Shown here: one piece after another, positions 7,812 through 16,079 of the stretch
Layout of the letters: every line of letters starts with the position of its first letter
How positions within the stretch are numbered: position 1 is the stretch's first letter
From: an uncultured Duncaniella sp.
GTDB taxonomy: Bacteria; Bacteroidota; Bacteroidia; Bacteroidales; Muribaculaceae
Reading direction: 5' to 3'
DNA length: 64,000 nt
NCBI GenBank assembly: GCA_910589485.1
Contig: CAJUSW010000005.1
Location: 124,001 to 188,000 of the forward strand
The notes under the pieces: generated by a model
The model's database searches: none
What the model saw: the letters and a program-made list of their open reading frames with translations, nothing else
What the model was told of the DNA's origin: nothing
Position numbers and translations under genes: made by a program

Positions 7812-8468
7812 ATGAAAATAGTGATCATAAACAGCAGTCCGCGAAGAAATGGCAACACGGCACAAATGTGTGATGCCTTCCGCAAAGGGGTGATGGCGAC
7901 AGACCCGAATCATGAGATAGTCGCAGTTGATTTAAACGACCTCAATTTCAAGGGCTGTCAGAGCTGTTTCGCCTGCAAACTCAGGGGGAGCAAGAGATAT
8001 GGAAAATGCTCGCTCAATGATGATCTCACGCCTATACTTGAGGCTGTAAATGATGCGGATTGTCTTGTGGTAGCCTCTCCAATATATCTGATGGACTTAA
8101 ACAGCAGTGCTAAAGCTTTTCTTGAGAGGCTATGTTTCTCTTTAGGTTCATACGAGACGGGGTATCGATCACTCGCAACAAGGGAAGTCTCTGTAGTGAC
8201 AATATACACGATGAATACCACGAGAGAGTATGCACCCGTCAGGGCAATGGATAATGTGGATATGTTCTTAGGGCATATATTCTCAACACCACACAGACTA
8301 TGCTCATACAATACATATCAATTCGCGGACTATTCCAAATACGTAACGGAGGTATTTGATGAAACCGAAAAAGCGAAACAGAGAGAAAACGAGTTTCCAA
8401 AGGAGCTGCGGGAAGCTTTTCAATTAGGGGCAATGGTGGCTATGAAGAATAATACAATAGTTCGGTAA
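7812..8468 (+). CDS. NAD(P)H-dependent FMN reductase / iron-sulfur flavoprotein-like
   Basis: This 218-residue flavodoxin-fold protein opens with the FMN phosphate-binding pattern IVIINSSPRRNGNTAQM and has the second loop VVASPIYLMDLNSSAKAFLE. A cysteine group C50-x2-C-x2-C-x10-C lies about residues 50-66, like the 4Fe-4S site of Isf-type flavoproteins, although the last spacing is longer than usual. It likely reduces quinones, azo or nitro compounds or another carrier. It is divergent from hxlR and shares a palindrome with it, so induction by electrophiles is plausible. I chose ATG 7812 because an upstream in-frame ATG lies in the promoter. Confidence 0.8.
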   Translation: MKIVIINSSPRRNGNTAQMCDAFRKGVMATDPNHEIVAVDLNDLNFKGCQSCFACKLRGSKRYGKCSLNDDLTPILEAVNDADCLVVASPIYLMDLNSSAKAFLERLCFSLGSYETGYRSLATREVSVVTIYTMNTTREYAPVRAMDNVDMFLGHIFSTPHRLCSYNTYQFADYSKYVTEVFDETEKAKQRENEFPKELREAFQLGAMVAMKNNTIVR

Positions 8469-8506
8469 GAACGAACTGTTGATGACACACAGATTCACTT
8501 TTTTCT

Positions 8507-8542
8507 TAAAAAAATATGTCCGCGCTAATAATTTCGCGGACA
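8507..8542 (-). terminator. Intrinsic terminator of prfH
   Basis: TGTCCGCG (8517-8524) pairs with CGCGGACA (8535-8542). Read on the minus strand, the stem is followed by a run rich in T (plus-strand A7 at about 8508-8514). It lies just after the prfH stop codon. Confidence 0.75.
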
Positions 8543-8550
8543 GTAATGTT

Positions 8551-9156
8551 TTACAATGGGCCTTTGAAAGTTTTTATGGGATTGCCTCGCAGTAAGGAGT
8601 TGTGATGTGACCAAGAGTCATCGCGAGCCTTGTTCCGGGCTTCTGTCTGAAGTTCGGCAAGTTTGAGTAGCAATCTTTCTTTGGCCCTTGCTTTATTTTG
8701 AAATTGAGAACGTTCATCGGAGCATCTGACGGTTATTCCTGTCGGCTTGTGGATGGCTCTTACGGCAGTTTCAACCTTATTTACGTTTTGCCCTCCTTTA
8801 CCTCCCGAACGGCACGTCTCATATTCGATATCAGAGTCGCTGATGGCGGGTAGAGTTAATGGGTCGATGAAATGAATACCTATGAACCAGTTGCTACGCT
8901 TGTGGCCCGGACGGTAGGGGTTATGTGTTGAACGCCAACACACGGAACCATTCCATTGGTCTATAATTGACGGTGGAATAACCTCATCGGATCCGAAGGT
9001 GATGGACATATAGCAACCGGGGAATGTTTTATGTTCTTCTTCATCTACCATGATAAGATTTGGTATGTCCTTCTGAAGTTCTTTAGCGACCAACGCTACT
9101 ACCCTGGCGCACTCGACCGGGCCTCGGCCGGCTGTCAACTGGATATATTTTTTCAT
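8551..9156 (-). CDS. prfH: Peptide chain release factor H (PrfH)
   Basis: This 201-residue protein has a class-I release factor catalytic domain with GGQ at 121-123 in the context CRSGGKGGQNVNKVETAV, but lacks the codon-reading domain of RF1/RF2. Length and the opening YIQLTAGRGPVECARVVALV match PrfH. In other bacteria PrfH works with the RNA ligase RtcB2 to free and repair ribosomes cut in the decoding centre. No rtcB lies beside it here, so either the partner is elsewhere or this copy acts alone. It is a single-gene unit with a strong terminator, and half of an interspersed repeat sits directly before its start. Confidence 0.9.
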   Translation of the reverse strand: MKKYIQLTAGRGPVECARVVALVAKELQKDIPNLIMVDEEEHKTFPGCYMSITFGSDEVIPPSIIDQWNGSVCWRSTHNPYRPGHKRSNWFIGIHFIDPLTLPAISDSDIEYETCRSGGKGGQNVNKVETAVRAIHKPTGITVRCSDERSQFQNKARAKERLLLKLAELQTEARNKARDDSWSHHNSLLRGNPIKTFKGPL

Positions 9157-9180
9157 GCTTTAAGTACATCAAAAATACCT

Positions 9181-9228
9181 CAAAAATAACTGCGATTTAT
9201 TTGTGCATTAATTTTTACGACTTACTTA
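9181..9228. repeat. Partial copy of the interspersed repeat (right end) upstream of prfH
   Basis: The sequence from AAAAATAACTGCGATTTATT to the ACTTACTTA end matches the right end of the 190-bp element at 6459-6648. It begins about 25 nt upstream of the prfH start, oriented as the distal end relative to the gene. Confidence 0.75.
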
Positions 9229-9661
9229 ATGTCGTTGCTGAGTTTCAAAAGGCTAAAGCATTAGAAATGCTGAATTTTAAATCTTAGAATACCATAATCT
9301 TATCGCGTGCAAATATAGGAATAAAATTTTAATTATAAAGTTGTATCGCAAATTGCACCATGTATGATTTAATTTTGTGTGAAAACAAATAATTGGAGCC
9401 GCGAGTGGTTAGCTACACTGAACTCTGCGCGTTTTTATGGTTGCTACGTAAAAAGGTTGCGTAGTCACGTGATAACTTTGCCACAAATATAACAAATCAA
9501 TATGACAACAATAAAAGGATACAACGTGAAGATAGTTCCAAACAACATCAAACTAATCACACTGGTGCAAATAAAAGTACGCCAAATTCTAAGAAACTCG
9601 CCCCAATGCGTGTAGAAGATCAAAATTATGAATTAGATTATGAGACGTATCAGTATTTGTG
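9229..9661 (+). other. AT-rich intergenic region with a promoter and possible decayed small ORF
   Basis: A -7 element TAACTTTG lies at 9472-9479. An ATG at 9502 opens a 37-codon frame (to 9615) with no clear family. A second frame open from about 9467 to the TGA at 9660-9662 reads GANKSTPNSKKLAPMRVED then YELDYETYQYL, but has no upstream ATG; its stop overlaps the next ATG. The two frames could be one small gene with a frameshift. I cannot support a product. Confidence 0.3.
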
Positions 9662-10057
9662 ATGGAATCATTAGCCATGAACTCAGTTGACGTTTTTTTG
9701 AAGTCCAAGCTAAATCGACCGGACTTCAATCCACTTACTCCCTATGAGGCAAAGATTGCTCAAAAGCATCTTGAACCCATTGTATCCATATTGCTGAAAG
9801 AATGTGGATGGGAGGATGATTTCTGCGTGTTGTTTGGCACGAATGGCAAGATCACCCTGTTCCTTCGTATCGCATATGTGGCGGCATGCTCAGTTGAAGG
9901 GAATTGGCTCCACATTAAGGAGAAGATTCCGGAACTTGTTCAATATGCTATTTCCGCTAAAGAACTTAGGAGTCATAGCGGAGTAGCACTACATTGGATT
10001 GATAAAAGTATGAAAGACCTTAAGTGGGAAAATTTTGAAACCTGTATCGCTAAATGA
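9662..10057 (+). CDS. Hypothetical protein upstream of the AAA-MoxR-vWA operon
   Basis: This 131-residue soluble protein is not recognised. It starts with MESLAMNSVDVFLKSKL, then NPLTPYEAKIAQKHLEPIVS and a conserved-looking core KECGWEDDFCVLFGTNGKIT. It is mixed alpha/beta with no export signal. It stands on the same strand as the AAA operon, 84 nt upstream; a hairpin covering its stop codon and a promoter separate the two, so it may be a distinct unit or a regulated leader gene. The start could also be at 9677. Confidence 0.55.
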   Translation: MESLAMNSVDVFLKSKLNRPDFNPLTPYEAKIAQKHLEPIVSILLKECGWEDDFCVLFGTNGKITLFLRIAYVAACSVEGNWLHIKEKIPELVQYAISAKELRSHSGVALHWIDKSMKDLKWENFETCIAK

Positions 10058-10078
10058 TACAGGCTGGGGTTAATTTTG
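10041..10078 (+). promoter_or_regulatory. Inverted repeat plus promoter of the AAA-MoxR-vWA operon
   Basis: CCTGTATC (10041-10048) and GATACAGG (10056-10063) form a perfect 8-bp dyad with a 7-nt loop over the stop codon of the upstream gene. TAATTTTG at 10071-10078 fits the -7 consensus. The dyad could be an operator or a weak terminator; there is no T run. Confidence 0.45.
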
Positions 10079-10140
10079 CAGTTGAAATTTAGAAGTTGCA
10101 TAAAAACAACCTCTTAATCACCATGTAAATTCAAGCGTAT

Positions 10141-12237
10141 ATGGAAATGAAATCTATACAATTTCTCAAAGCGGCGGCTAACAAACTCAGAGACGGTAAA
10201 CTCAAGAGACTGGGAGGGAAAGAGGTATCCGAGGCTCTTAATGGCATGATGCAGTCTTTAGGACTTGACTCAAAGGATGAGGCCATTATATTCGCGGCTC
10301 TCTTCGACAGAAGTTGTGGAGGCCGCTGTTCCGACCTCGACGATATAGCGTCCTATTTCGGCGCATCGCAACTCGATATTATGGAGTATGTACCTGTAAT
10401 CCGGAGTCTTGAGAAGAAAGGGTTCATCATCCAGACTGACAGAAGTGAATGTCGGATTGGTCGTCAGAATTTCATGGTAACCAACTATGTGATTGGTTGT
10501 ATACTGGAAAATCTGAAACCAAACCGCCATAATGCGACTATTCTTGATAAGGAATTTGACAAATACGACCTCTGCAAACTTGTTAGCTCTCAAGTTGAAG
10601 ACAGCGATGTCACCACAGAAGCTCTGTTTCAGTTTGTTGACAGTACCGAACGTGATTACGCCACCATGCAGCTCGTGAAGGATCTGAAAGGGGCTATTCC
10701 GTCATTGCCCGACAGAACGCTGTTCTATGAGATGTGCAATGACTTTATTGAGCAGGACTGCAACGGCCGTTCCGACATCTCACGGACGCTCAGCGATATA
10801 TATCAGGCTTATGGCATAAGATTTAAAGTGCGCAAATCACTGCTGGACGGTACTAATCCGCTGATTACATCCGACCTAATCGAACTGTCAAGCAACAAAG
10901 AGGATCTAACGTTGACGACCAAAGGGCAGAAACTGTTCTTGGGTGATGATTTCGGAGCAATTGGCCAGCAGTATTCCGGGCTGAATTTATATTCATTCGC
11001 ACGTCAGGTAAAGGAGTATGTTCACAGTCGGGATCACGATGCCGAGAAGCCCGGAGTAATGAAAAAACTTGCCGAGAAGATTTCTATCATAGAGGAATCA
11101 AACCGCTCCCTGGAGTGCCTTGCAAGAATAAAGGAAGTGATAGTCGAGGAGGATTACCGCGCCTTGTTCTACATTGCTTGCGATGCTTGTGCAAATGGAG
11201 ACACACTAAGCGTATCACGCGAGATGGGTGAAATGTATCCTGTCAAGGACCGTAACAAGTATATAAAGGAGTTTAAGGAAGATATGCACAAGCTGCAACG
11301 GCTCGATCTGATTGAGATGGTGACACAATCGTCCATTTTCGGGGAATATACCGTGCTGCAGTTGACCGACAAAGGGAAGGAACTCTACTTCTGTGAAGAT
11401 GCCTCGCTATATACTGAGAAACCGGAAAAGAAAGACCTCATCCGTGCCGCTGATATCAAGGAAAAGCATCTTTTCTTCTCCGAAAAGGAACAGTCGCAAT
11501 TGGATCTTGTGGGCAATTCCATTCAGGAGGCCAACTATAATAATTTGGTAAGCCGTCTTGAAGAAAAGGGCTTGCCCAATGGTATTTCGATATTGCTGTA
11601 TGGTGCTCCAGGTACCGGCAAGACCGAATCCGTAATGCAGTGGGCGCGTTCAACCGGACGCGACATTATCCACGTTGACATTTCCGCATCCAAAAGCATG
11701 TGGTATGGTGAAAGCGAAAAGATTATCAAGGAGATATTCACCAGATACAAAAGGCAATGCAAACGCTCATCGCTGAAACCCATTTTGCTTTTCAACGAAG
11801 CCGATGCCATTTTCGCCTCGCGTAAGACCGGCAACACCAGCAGCATAGATCAGACCGAGAACGCCATCCAGAATATAATTCTTGAAGAAATGGAACGTCT
11901 TGATGGTATTCTTATAGCAACCACCAATCTTGCTGATAATCTCGACAAGGCCTTTGAGCGTCGTTTCCTGTTCAAGATCCGCTTCGACAAACCATCGGTA
12001 GAAGCTAAAGTTAAAATATGGAGAGACAAGATATCAACTCTTACAGAGGAAGAAGCTCTATCATTGGCTTCGCGCTACGACTTCAGTGGCGGTGAGATTG
12101 ATAATATCGTCCGCAAGACTCTCATGGCGGAAGTTCTCGATGGCAACACTCCGTCCATCAATGAGATAGAAAAACTATGTTCCGAAGAAAAAATTGCCAA
12201 ACCATGCAACCAACGGATAGGATTTAAAACTTACTGA
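10141..12237 (+). CDS. AAA+ ATPase with duplicated N-terminal winged-helix modules
   Basis: This 698-residue protein has a C-terminal classic AAA module: Walker A GAPGTGKT at about 488-495, Walker B ILLFNEAD with Asn552-Glu553 (Asn replacing the usual Asp), and the arginine-finger stretch FERRFLFKIRF. Residues 1-440 are alpha-helical and seem to hold repeated winged-helix-like units: LTLTTKGQKLFLGDD near 256 and LQLTDKGKELYFCED near 406 match each other. It heads a plus-strand operon with a small membrane protein, MoxR ATPase, vWA protein, metallopeptidase and PLD protein. A remodelling or sensor ATPase is likely; the substrate is unknown. Confidence 0.8.
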   Translation: MEMKSIQFLKAAANKLRDGKLKRLGGKEVSEALNGMMQSLGLDSKDEAIIFAALFDRSCGGRCSDLDDIASYFGASQLDIMEYVPVIRSLEKKGFIIQTDRSECRIGRQNFMVTNYVIGCILENLKPNRHNATILDKEFDKYDLCKLVSSQVEDSDVTTEALFQFVDSTERDYATMQLVKDLKGAIPSLPDRTLFYEMCNDFIEQDCNGRSDISRTLSDIYQAYGIRFKVRKSLLDGTNPLITSDLIELSSNKEDLTLTTKGQKLFLGDDFGAIGQQYSGLNLYSFARQVKEYVHSRDHDAEKPGVMKKLAEKISIIEESNRSLECLARIKEVIVEEDYRALFYIACDACANGDTLSVSREMGEMYPVKDRNKYIKEFKEDMHKLQRLDLIEMVTQSSIFGEYTVLQLTDKGKELYFCEDASLYTEKPEKKDLIRAADIKEKHLFFSEKEQSQLDLVGNSIQEANYNNLVSRLEEKGLPNGISILLYGAPGTGKTESVMQWARSTGRDIIHVDISASKSMWYGESEKIIKEIFTRYKRQCKRSSLKPILLFNEADAIFASRKTGNTSSIDQTENAIQNIILEEMERLDGILIATTNLADNLDKAFERRFLFKIRFDKPSVEAKVKIWRDKISTLTEEEALSLASRYDFSGGEIDNIVRKTLMAEVLDGNTPSINEIEKLCSEEKIAKPCNQRIGFKTY

Positions 12238-12240
12238 GCT

Positions 12241-12477
12241 ATGATGCAACGAATAGCGAAAGCCCAACTCAAACTGATGAAGTATGGAGCCTTTATTGGG
12301 ATAATTGGAGGTATTGTTTCATTTATTGGCCCCAACCATCACGGTCTCATCAAAACGATGATTGGTGTTGTCACAGGTTGCTTTCTCTTGGGAAAACGAT
12401 TGCCTACAGCATTAAACGAAACATTCGATGCCACTCAAGAAATAATGGATAGGTTAGACGATTCTTTCATGAAATGA
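12241..12477 (+). CDS. Small membrane protein between the two operon ATPases
   Basis: This 78-residue protein has one or two hydrophobic segments (about 14-30, FIGIIGGIVSFIG, and 38-53, MIGVVTGCFLLG) and an amphipathic C-terminal helix with ATQEIMDRLDDSF. It begins 3 nt after the AAA stop codon, so it is co-translated. It may anchor the ATPase complex to the membrane; no family is recognised. Confidence 0.6.
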   Translation: MMQRIAKAQLKLMKYGAFIGIIGGIVSFIGPNHHGLIKTMIGVVTGCFLLGKRLPTALNETFDATQEIMDRLDDSFMK

Positions 12478-12485
12478 CAAAACAC

Positions 12486-12535
12486 AAATAGCCAAGAAGA
12501 ACAAATTTCAGGACTTACATAAAGCGTTTAATTTT
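12486..12535. repeat. Degenerate copy of the interspersed repeat directly before the moxR-like start
   Basis: Read on this strand, AAATAGCCAAGAAGAACAAA and then AGGACTTACATAAAGCGTTT match the minus strand of the 190-bp element at 6459-6648. It abuts the ATG at 12536 in the same orientation that the full element abuts the Sel1 start codon. Confidence 0.7.
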
Positions 12536-14125
12536 ATGGCCAAGAAAGTAAAATCCGAGGAACGATTCCCAATATCACCGCACGAACATATCAAGCAGCT
12601 CATCGAATGGATGTCTCAGGGTGTCTATGAAAAAGAACAGATCATAGCGGTGGCTCTGCTGTGCGCTGTCGCCGGGGAGAATATGTTTCTCCTCGGCCCT
12701 CCCGGCACTGCAAAAAGCATGGTGGCCAACCGATTGAAAATGGTATTCAAGAATGGCAGGTCGTTCGATTATCTGATGTCGAGATTCTCAACTCCAGATG
12801 AGATATTCGGTCCTATCTCCATATCACGATTGAAAAATGAAGACAAATACGAGCGTCTTACTTCCGGTTATCTGCCGGAAGCCGATGTAGTATTTCTTGA
12901 TGAAATATGGAAAGCTGGACCATCAATTCAGAATACCCTTCTCACCGTGATTAATGAACACATCTTCCATAACGGCGGTAAAATTGTGAATACTCCGATG
13001 AAGGTTCTCATTGCCGCCAGCAACGAGCTTCCCGCCAAGGATGAGGGTTTGGAGGCTCTTTGGGACAGATTTCTCATGCGGATGGTATCCAACTGTATTG
13101 AGAGCGATTCTGCCTTTTTCAAGATGCTGAAATCCGAGCAAACTGAGGTCATCCCGTTATCGGAACATTTATATATCACCGATGAACTGTACACCAGATG
13201 GAATACGGCGTCTCGCTCTGTCACAATGTCTGATAACGTTGTATCTGCAATAAAGGCACTACGTAAAACACTTGCGATCCATGAGAAAGAGGATGAAAAC
13301 CAACTGCGTTATTATATCTCCGACCGCCGATGGCGCAAGGCCTATAGGCTTATGCAAACTTCGGCATATCTCAACGGACGGGATGAAATAAATCTCACCG
13401 ATTTTCTGCTGTTGACCCATAGTTTCTGGAATGATGTCGAGACCATTCCGAATGTTTTGGCGGCTTTCACCTCCAGCATTTCAGAAGCTACGGTAAAGCA
13501 ACTGAATAAAATCGACAAATCTATTCGCCAGATGATGACCACCCAGAACAGTCGGGCTAACCCAAAGCCGTCAGCAATCAATACGAATTCCACAGAATTT
13601 GCCGAATATGACTATTTCTATTACCTCGTGGAGAATTATCCTGATGGAGAGACATATTTCTCCAAATGGGATTACGCCTCACTGCCGACCTCGCCTCGCG
13701 ATGGGGTCAGATACTACGATTCCAAGCGTAAGAAAAACATTATACACACTCTGATTCCGGGCAGGCCATTTGACGCTAAATCCCAGAATGCCTCCAATCT
13801 TATCAAAGTCACGGTTCAGAAGTGCAGGAATGGAGCAATTATCGACGGAACCCCATACTACTTTAAAAAGAAGAATCAATCGGCTGTTTTCGGTGAGGCT
13901 ATACAGTCTATGCCTATTTATCAGCGTATTGCAATCACTCAGGATATATTTCAAGAATGTGTTGGACAGTGGGAAAACTTGGTTGTTACAGATTGGGCTA
14001 CCCGTAATAACATCTTCTTATCTTCTACTGATTTAGCCCTGATGAATAGGACAATAAAAGAAGTTGGAGAGTTGATAAAAACCATAGAGGTAAAGATTAA
14101 CAACGTAGTAATGATGATAAAATGA
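12536..14125 (+). CDS. MoxR-family AAA+ ATPase, RavA-like
   Basis: The 529-residue protein has a MoxR/RavA AAA+ core: Walker A GPPGTAKS at 54-61, Walker B VVFLDEIWKAG near 119-124, sensor-1 IAASNELP and arginine finger LWDRFLMRM. The order RFSTPDEIFGPISI is typical of RavA. The C-terminal half (about 300-529) lacks a known domain. MoxR proteins act with vWA partners as chaperone-like machines that insert cofactors or remodel complexes. Its stop overlaps the vWA gene start (ATGA), supporting a physical pair like RavA-ViaA. Cytoplasmic. Confidence 0.88.
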   Translation: MAKKVKSEERFPISPHEHIKQLIEWMSQGVYEKEQIIAVALLCAVAGENMFLLGPPGTAKSMVANRLKMVFKNGRSFDYLMSRFSTPDEIFGPISISRLKNEDKYERLTSGYLPEADVVFLDEIWKAGPSIQNTLLTVINEHIFHNGGKIVNTPMKVLIAASNELPAKDEGLEALWDRFLMRMVSNCIESDSAFFKMLKSEQTEVIPLSEHLYITDELYTRWNTASRSVTMSDNVVSAIKALRKTLAIHEKEDENQLRYYISDRRWRKAYRLMQTSAYLNGRDEINLTDFLLLTHSFWNDVETIPNVLAAFTSSISEATVKQLNKIDKSIRQMMTTQNSRANPKPSAINTNSTEFAEYDYFYYLVENYPDGETYFSKWDYASLPTSPRDGVRYYDSKRKKNIIHTLIPGRPFDAKSQNASNLIKVTVQKCRNGAIIDGTPYYFKKKNQSAVFGEAIQSMPIYQRIAITQDIFQECVGQWENLVVTDWATRNNIFLSSTDLALMNRTIKEVGELIKTIEVKINNVVMMIK

Positions 14126-15456
14126 TAGATTATACCGATGTTGATGCCAAGCTCGATGAATACAACGAAGCTTTTGACTTTTACATGGAACGAGGAGAGA
14201 TGCCACCTCAAATTTCTGATGAGGATTGCCTCGCCGAATACATGAAGGAGGTTATTGACAACAACCCGCAAATTGACGGGACCGACCCTGCATGGGTAGA
14301 GGTCTTGAAAGAGGATCTGATTTCATTTTTCGCGGTAATGCTTGAGCAATTTCGCGCCATGCAACTTGAAGCTATGAAAGAATTGGCCTTCATCGAAAAA
14401 TTTTCCCAAACATCGATTGAACATAAGCGATTGATGTGGCAGGAGGTATCCGGCTTGATCAGGGGTAAGTATTCAAACTTCGAGGTAAATCTGCCGGGGT
14501 TTACTGTTCAGTTCAAGGGCAATGAAAAGGATTCAGTTTTTGCAGCATTGACAAGTGACTGGGAAAATGCTTGTAAGGAAAGGTTGGCTCGGCAAGAACA
14601 GCAAATGCTTCAGCGTTCAAAGCAACGGTTCGAGGCTGTATGTCGGGATTCCGGGACTGCTGATTATGAGGATAAAAAGCGGATAGAGAATTATATTCAT
14701 CGGTATCCCCAATTGAAAGAGATTGTAGATATGATAGGCCGTGACAAAGATCCGACCATGGAAGAAAAAGACACTGTTGTATTTAAATTTATGCCTACAA
14801 CTGTCTCAAAAAACTCATCCGTAGAAGAAATTGACCGGGTGGAGTCAGGTGACAATCTTGAAAGGGTACTTCCTACAGAATTATCTATGCCCGAGGATTT
14901 ATTTTACAAGCGTTATGCCACAAAAGAACTTCAGCAATTCAGTAGTCCGGGCAAAGATAATCCGAAAAAGGTTGAAGTACATCGCAAAGATCCGCGACTG
15001 ACAAAAGGTCCTATTATAGTCAGTATTGACACCAGTGCCTCGATGGACGGACGTCCGTTGAGGATCGCTTTCTCGTTATTGAAACAACTCCTGCGCATAG
15101 CTAAGAAACAGAAGCGACCATGCTTCCTCATCAGCTTTTCGGTGAGATCAAAATCCATCGACCTATCCAAACCTCGCAACTGGGGAAAGTTGGACCATTT
15201 CCTTGAACATAGTTTCAGTGGTGGAACTGATGGAGAACAGATGCTTGCCGAAGCTATTGGTGTATTGCAAAAAGGCACGTTTGAAATGGCCGATGTATTG
15301 ATTATATCCGACTTGGAATTTCCAAAACCAATTCCGGCAACTATGGAGAAAATCAACCGGGAGAAAGGACGCGGCACTCGTTTTTACGCCCTGCAAATAG
15401 GCAAAAATAATCACGGGTATAAAGATGTTTTGGATAAGATATGGCAGATGATATGA
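14122..15456 (+). CDS. vWA-domain protein, ViaA-like partner of the MoxR ATPase
   Basis: This 444-residue protein has a helical N-terminal half and a C-terminal von Willebrand A domain beginning PIIVSIDTSASMDG; the metal-binding DxSxS motif is at 303-307, with GGTDG and IISDLEFP as later MIDAS elements. This arrangement matches ViaA/YehP-type partners of RavA. It overlaps moxR by 4 nt and the next gene by 16 nt, so all are strongly coupled. The vWA domain probably presents substrates to the ATPase. Which complex it acts on is unknown. Confidence 0.87.
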   Translation: MIDYTDVDAKLDEYNEAFDFYMERGEMPPQISDEDCLAEYMKEVIDNNPQIDGTDPAWVEVLKEDLISFFAVMLEQFRAMQLEAMKELAFIEKFSQTSIEHKRLMWQEVSGLIRGKYSNFEVNLPGFTVQFKGNEKDSVFAALTSDWENACKERLARQEQQMLQRSKQRFEAVCRDSGTADYEDKKRIENYIHRYPQLKEIVDMIGRDKDPTMEEKDTVVFKFMPTTVSKNSSVEEIDRVESGDNLERVLPTELSMPEDLFYKRYATKELQQFSSPGKDNPKKVEVHRKDPRLTKGPIIVSIDTSASMDGRPLRIAFSLLKQLLRIAKKQKRPCFLISFSVRSKSIDLSKPRNWGKLDHFLEHSFSGGTDGEQMLAEAIGVLQKGTFEMADVLIISDLEFPKPIPATMEKINREKGRGTRFYALQIGKNNHGYKDVLDKIWQMI

Positions 15457-16070
15457 AAGCGCCTACATTCAAAATCAACCCTAAGTTTCGGCTGACTACG
15501 CAATATCTGTCCGTTATGTGGCATATGGTTGATAAAGATACATTGCAATGCGAGGCTTTTATCACGATGCCCGGGCGTTACATATTGAGTGGTAAGAATG
15601 GTGTTGAAATCCTTGTCCAATACAGCGACGGAATAATGGATATGGTATATCATTCACATACTGATTTCGATTCAAGAAAAACTCAGAAATGGTTACGGGA
15701 ATTATTTCGCGATACAATCCTCCGGATAGCCAAAGAAGTTTTGCCAGAACGTGTGCGTTATTGGGAAAACATCAAAGGGATACATGGAAGTGGAGTGACA
15801 GTTAAACGATTGCGCAGAAATATTCTCGGCCAATGTTCGTTTCACAACCATATCACCCTTCAGCCATTTCTTGTAATCTTCCGGCAGGAATGGTGTGATG
15901 AAGTCATACTTCATGAAATGGCACACTACAAGTACAAACACCATCGTAAGTCATTCTGGAATTATCTGTCAACACTGCTCGGCAAAAACTCCAAAGAGGC
16001 CGATGCAAAAAATGATATAGCCCTCTCACCGTACTATGAATATTACCTCTATCTCACCAAAAATAAGTAA
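15441..16070 (+). CDS. YgjP-like (DUF45) zinc metallopeptidase
   Basis: This 209-residue protein has the zinc-peptidase motif H158-E-M-A-H162 followed by KYKHHRKSFW, the pattern of YgjP/DUF45 gluzincin-like peptidases. The N-terminal 110 residues have beta-rich content as in that family. No signal peptide; cytoplasmic. It overlaps the vWA gene by 16 nt, so it is part of the same machine. YgjP domains also occur as partners in restriction and conflict loci. A start at 15453 is also possible. Confidence 0.75.
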   Translation: MADDMKAPTFKINPKFRLTTQYLSVMWHMVDKDTLQCEAFITMPGRYILSGKNGVEILVQYSDGIMDMVYHSHTDFDSRKTQKWLRELFRDTILRIAKEVLPERVRYWENIKGIHGSGVTVKRLRRNILGQCSFHNHITLQPFLVIFRQEWCDEVILHEMAHYKYKHHRKSFWNYLSTLLGKNSKEADAKNDIALSPYYEYYLYLTKNK

Positions 16071-16079
16071 CTTTGCCTC

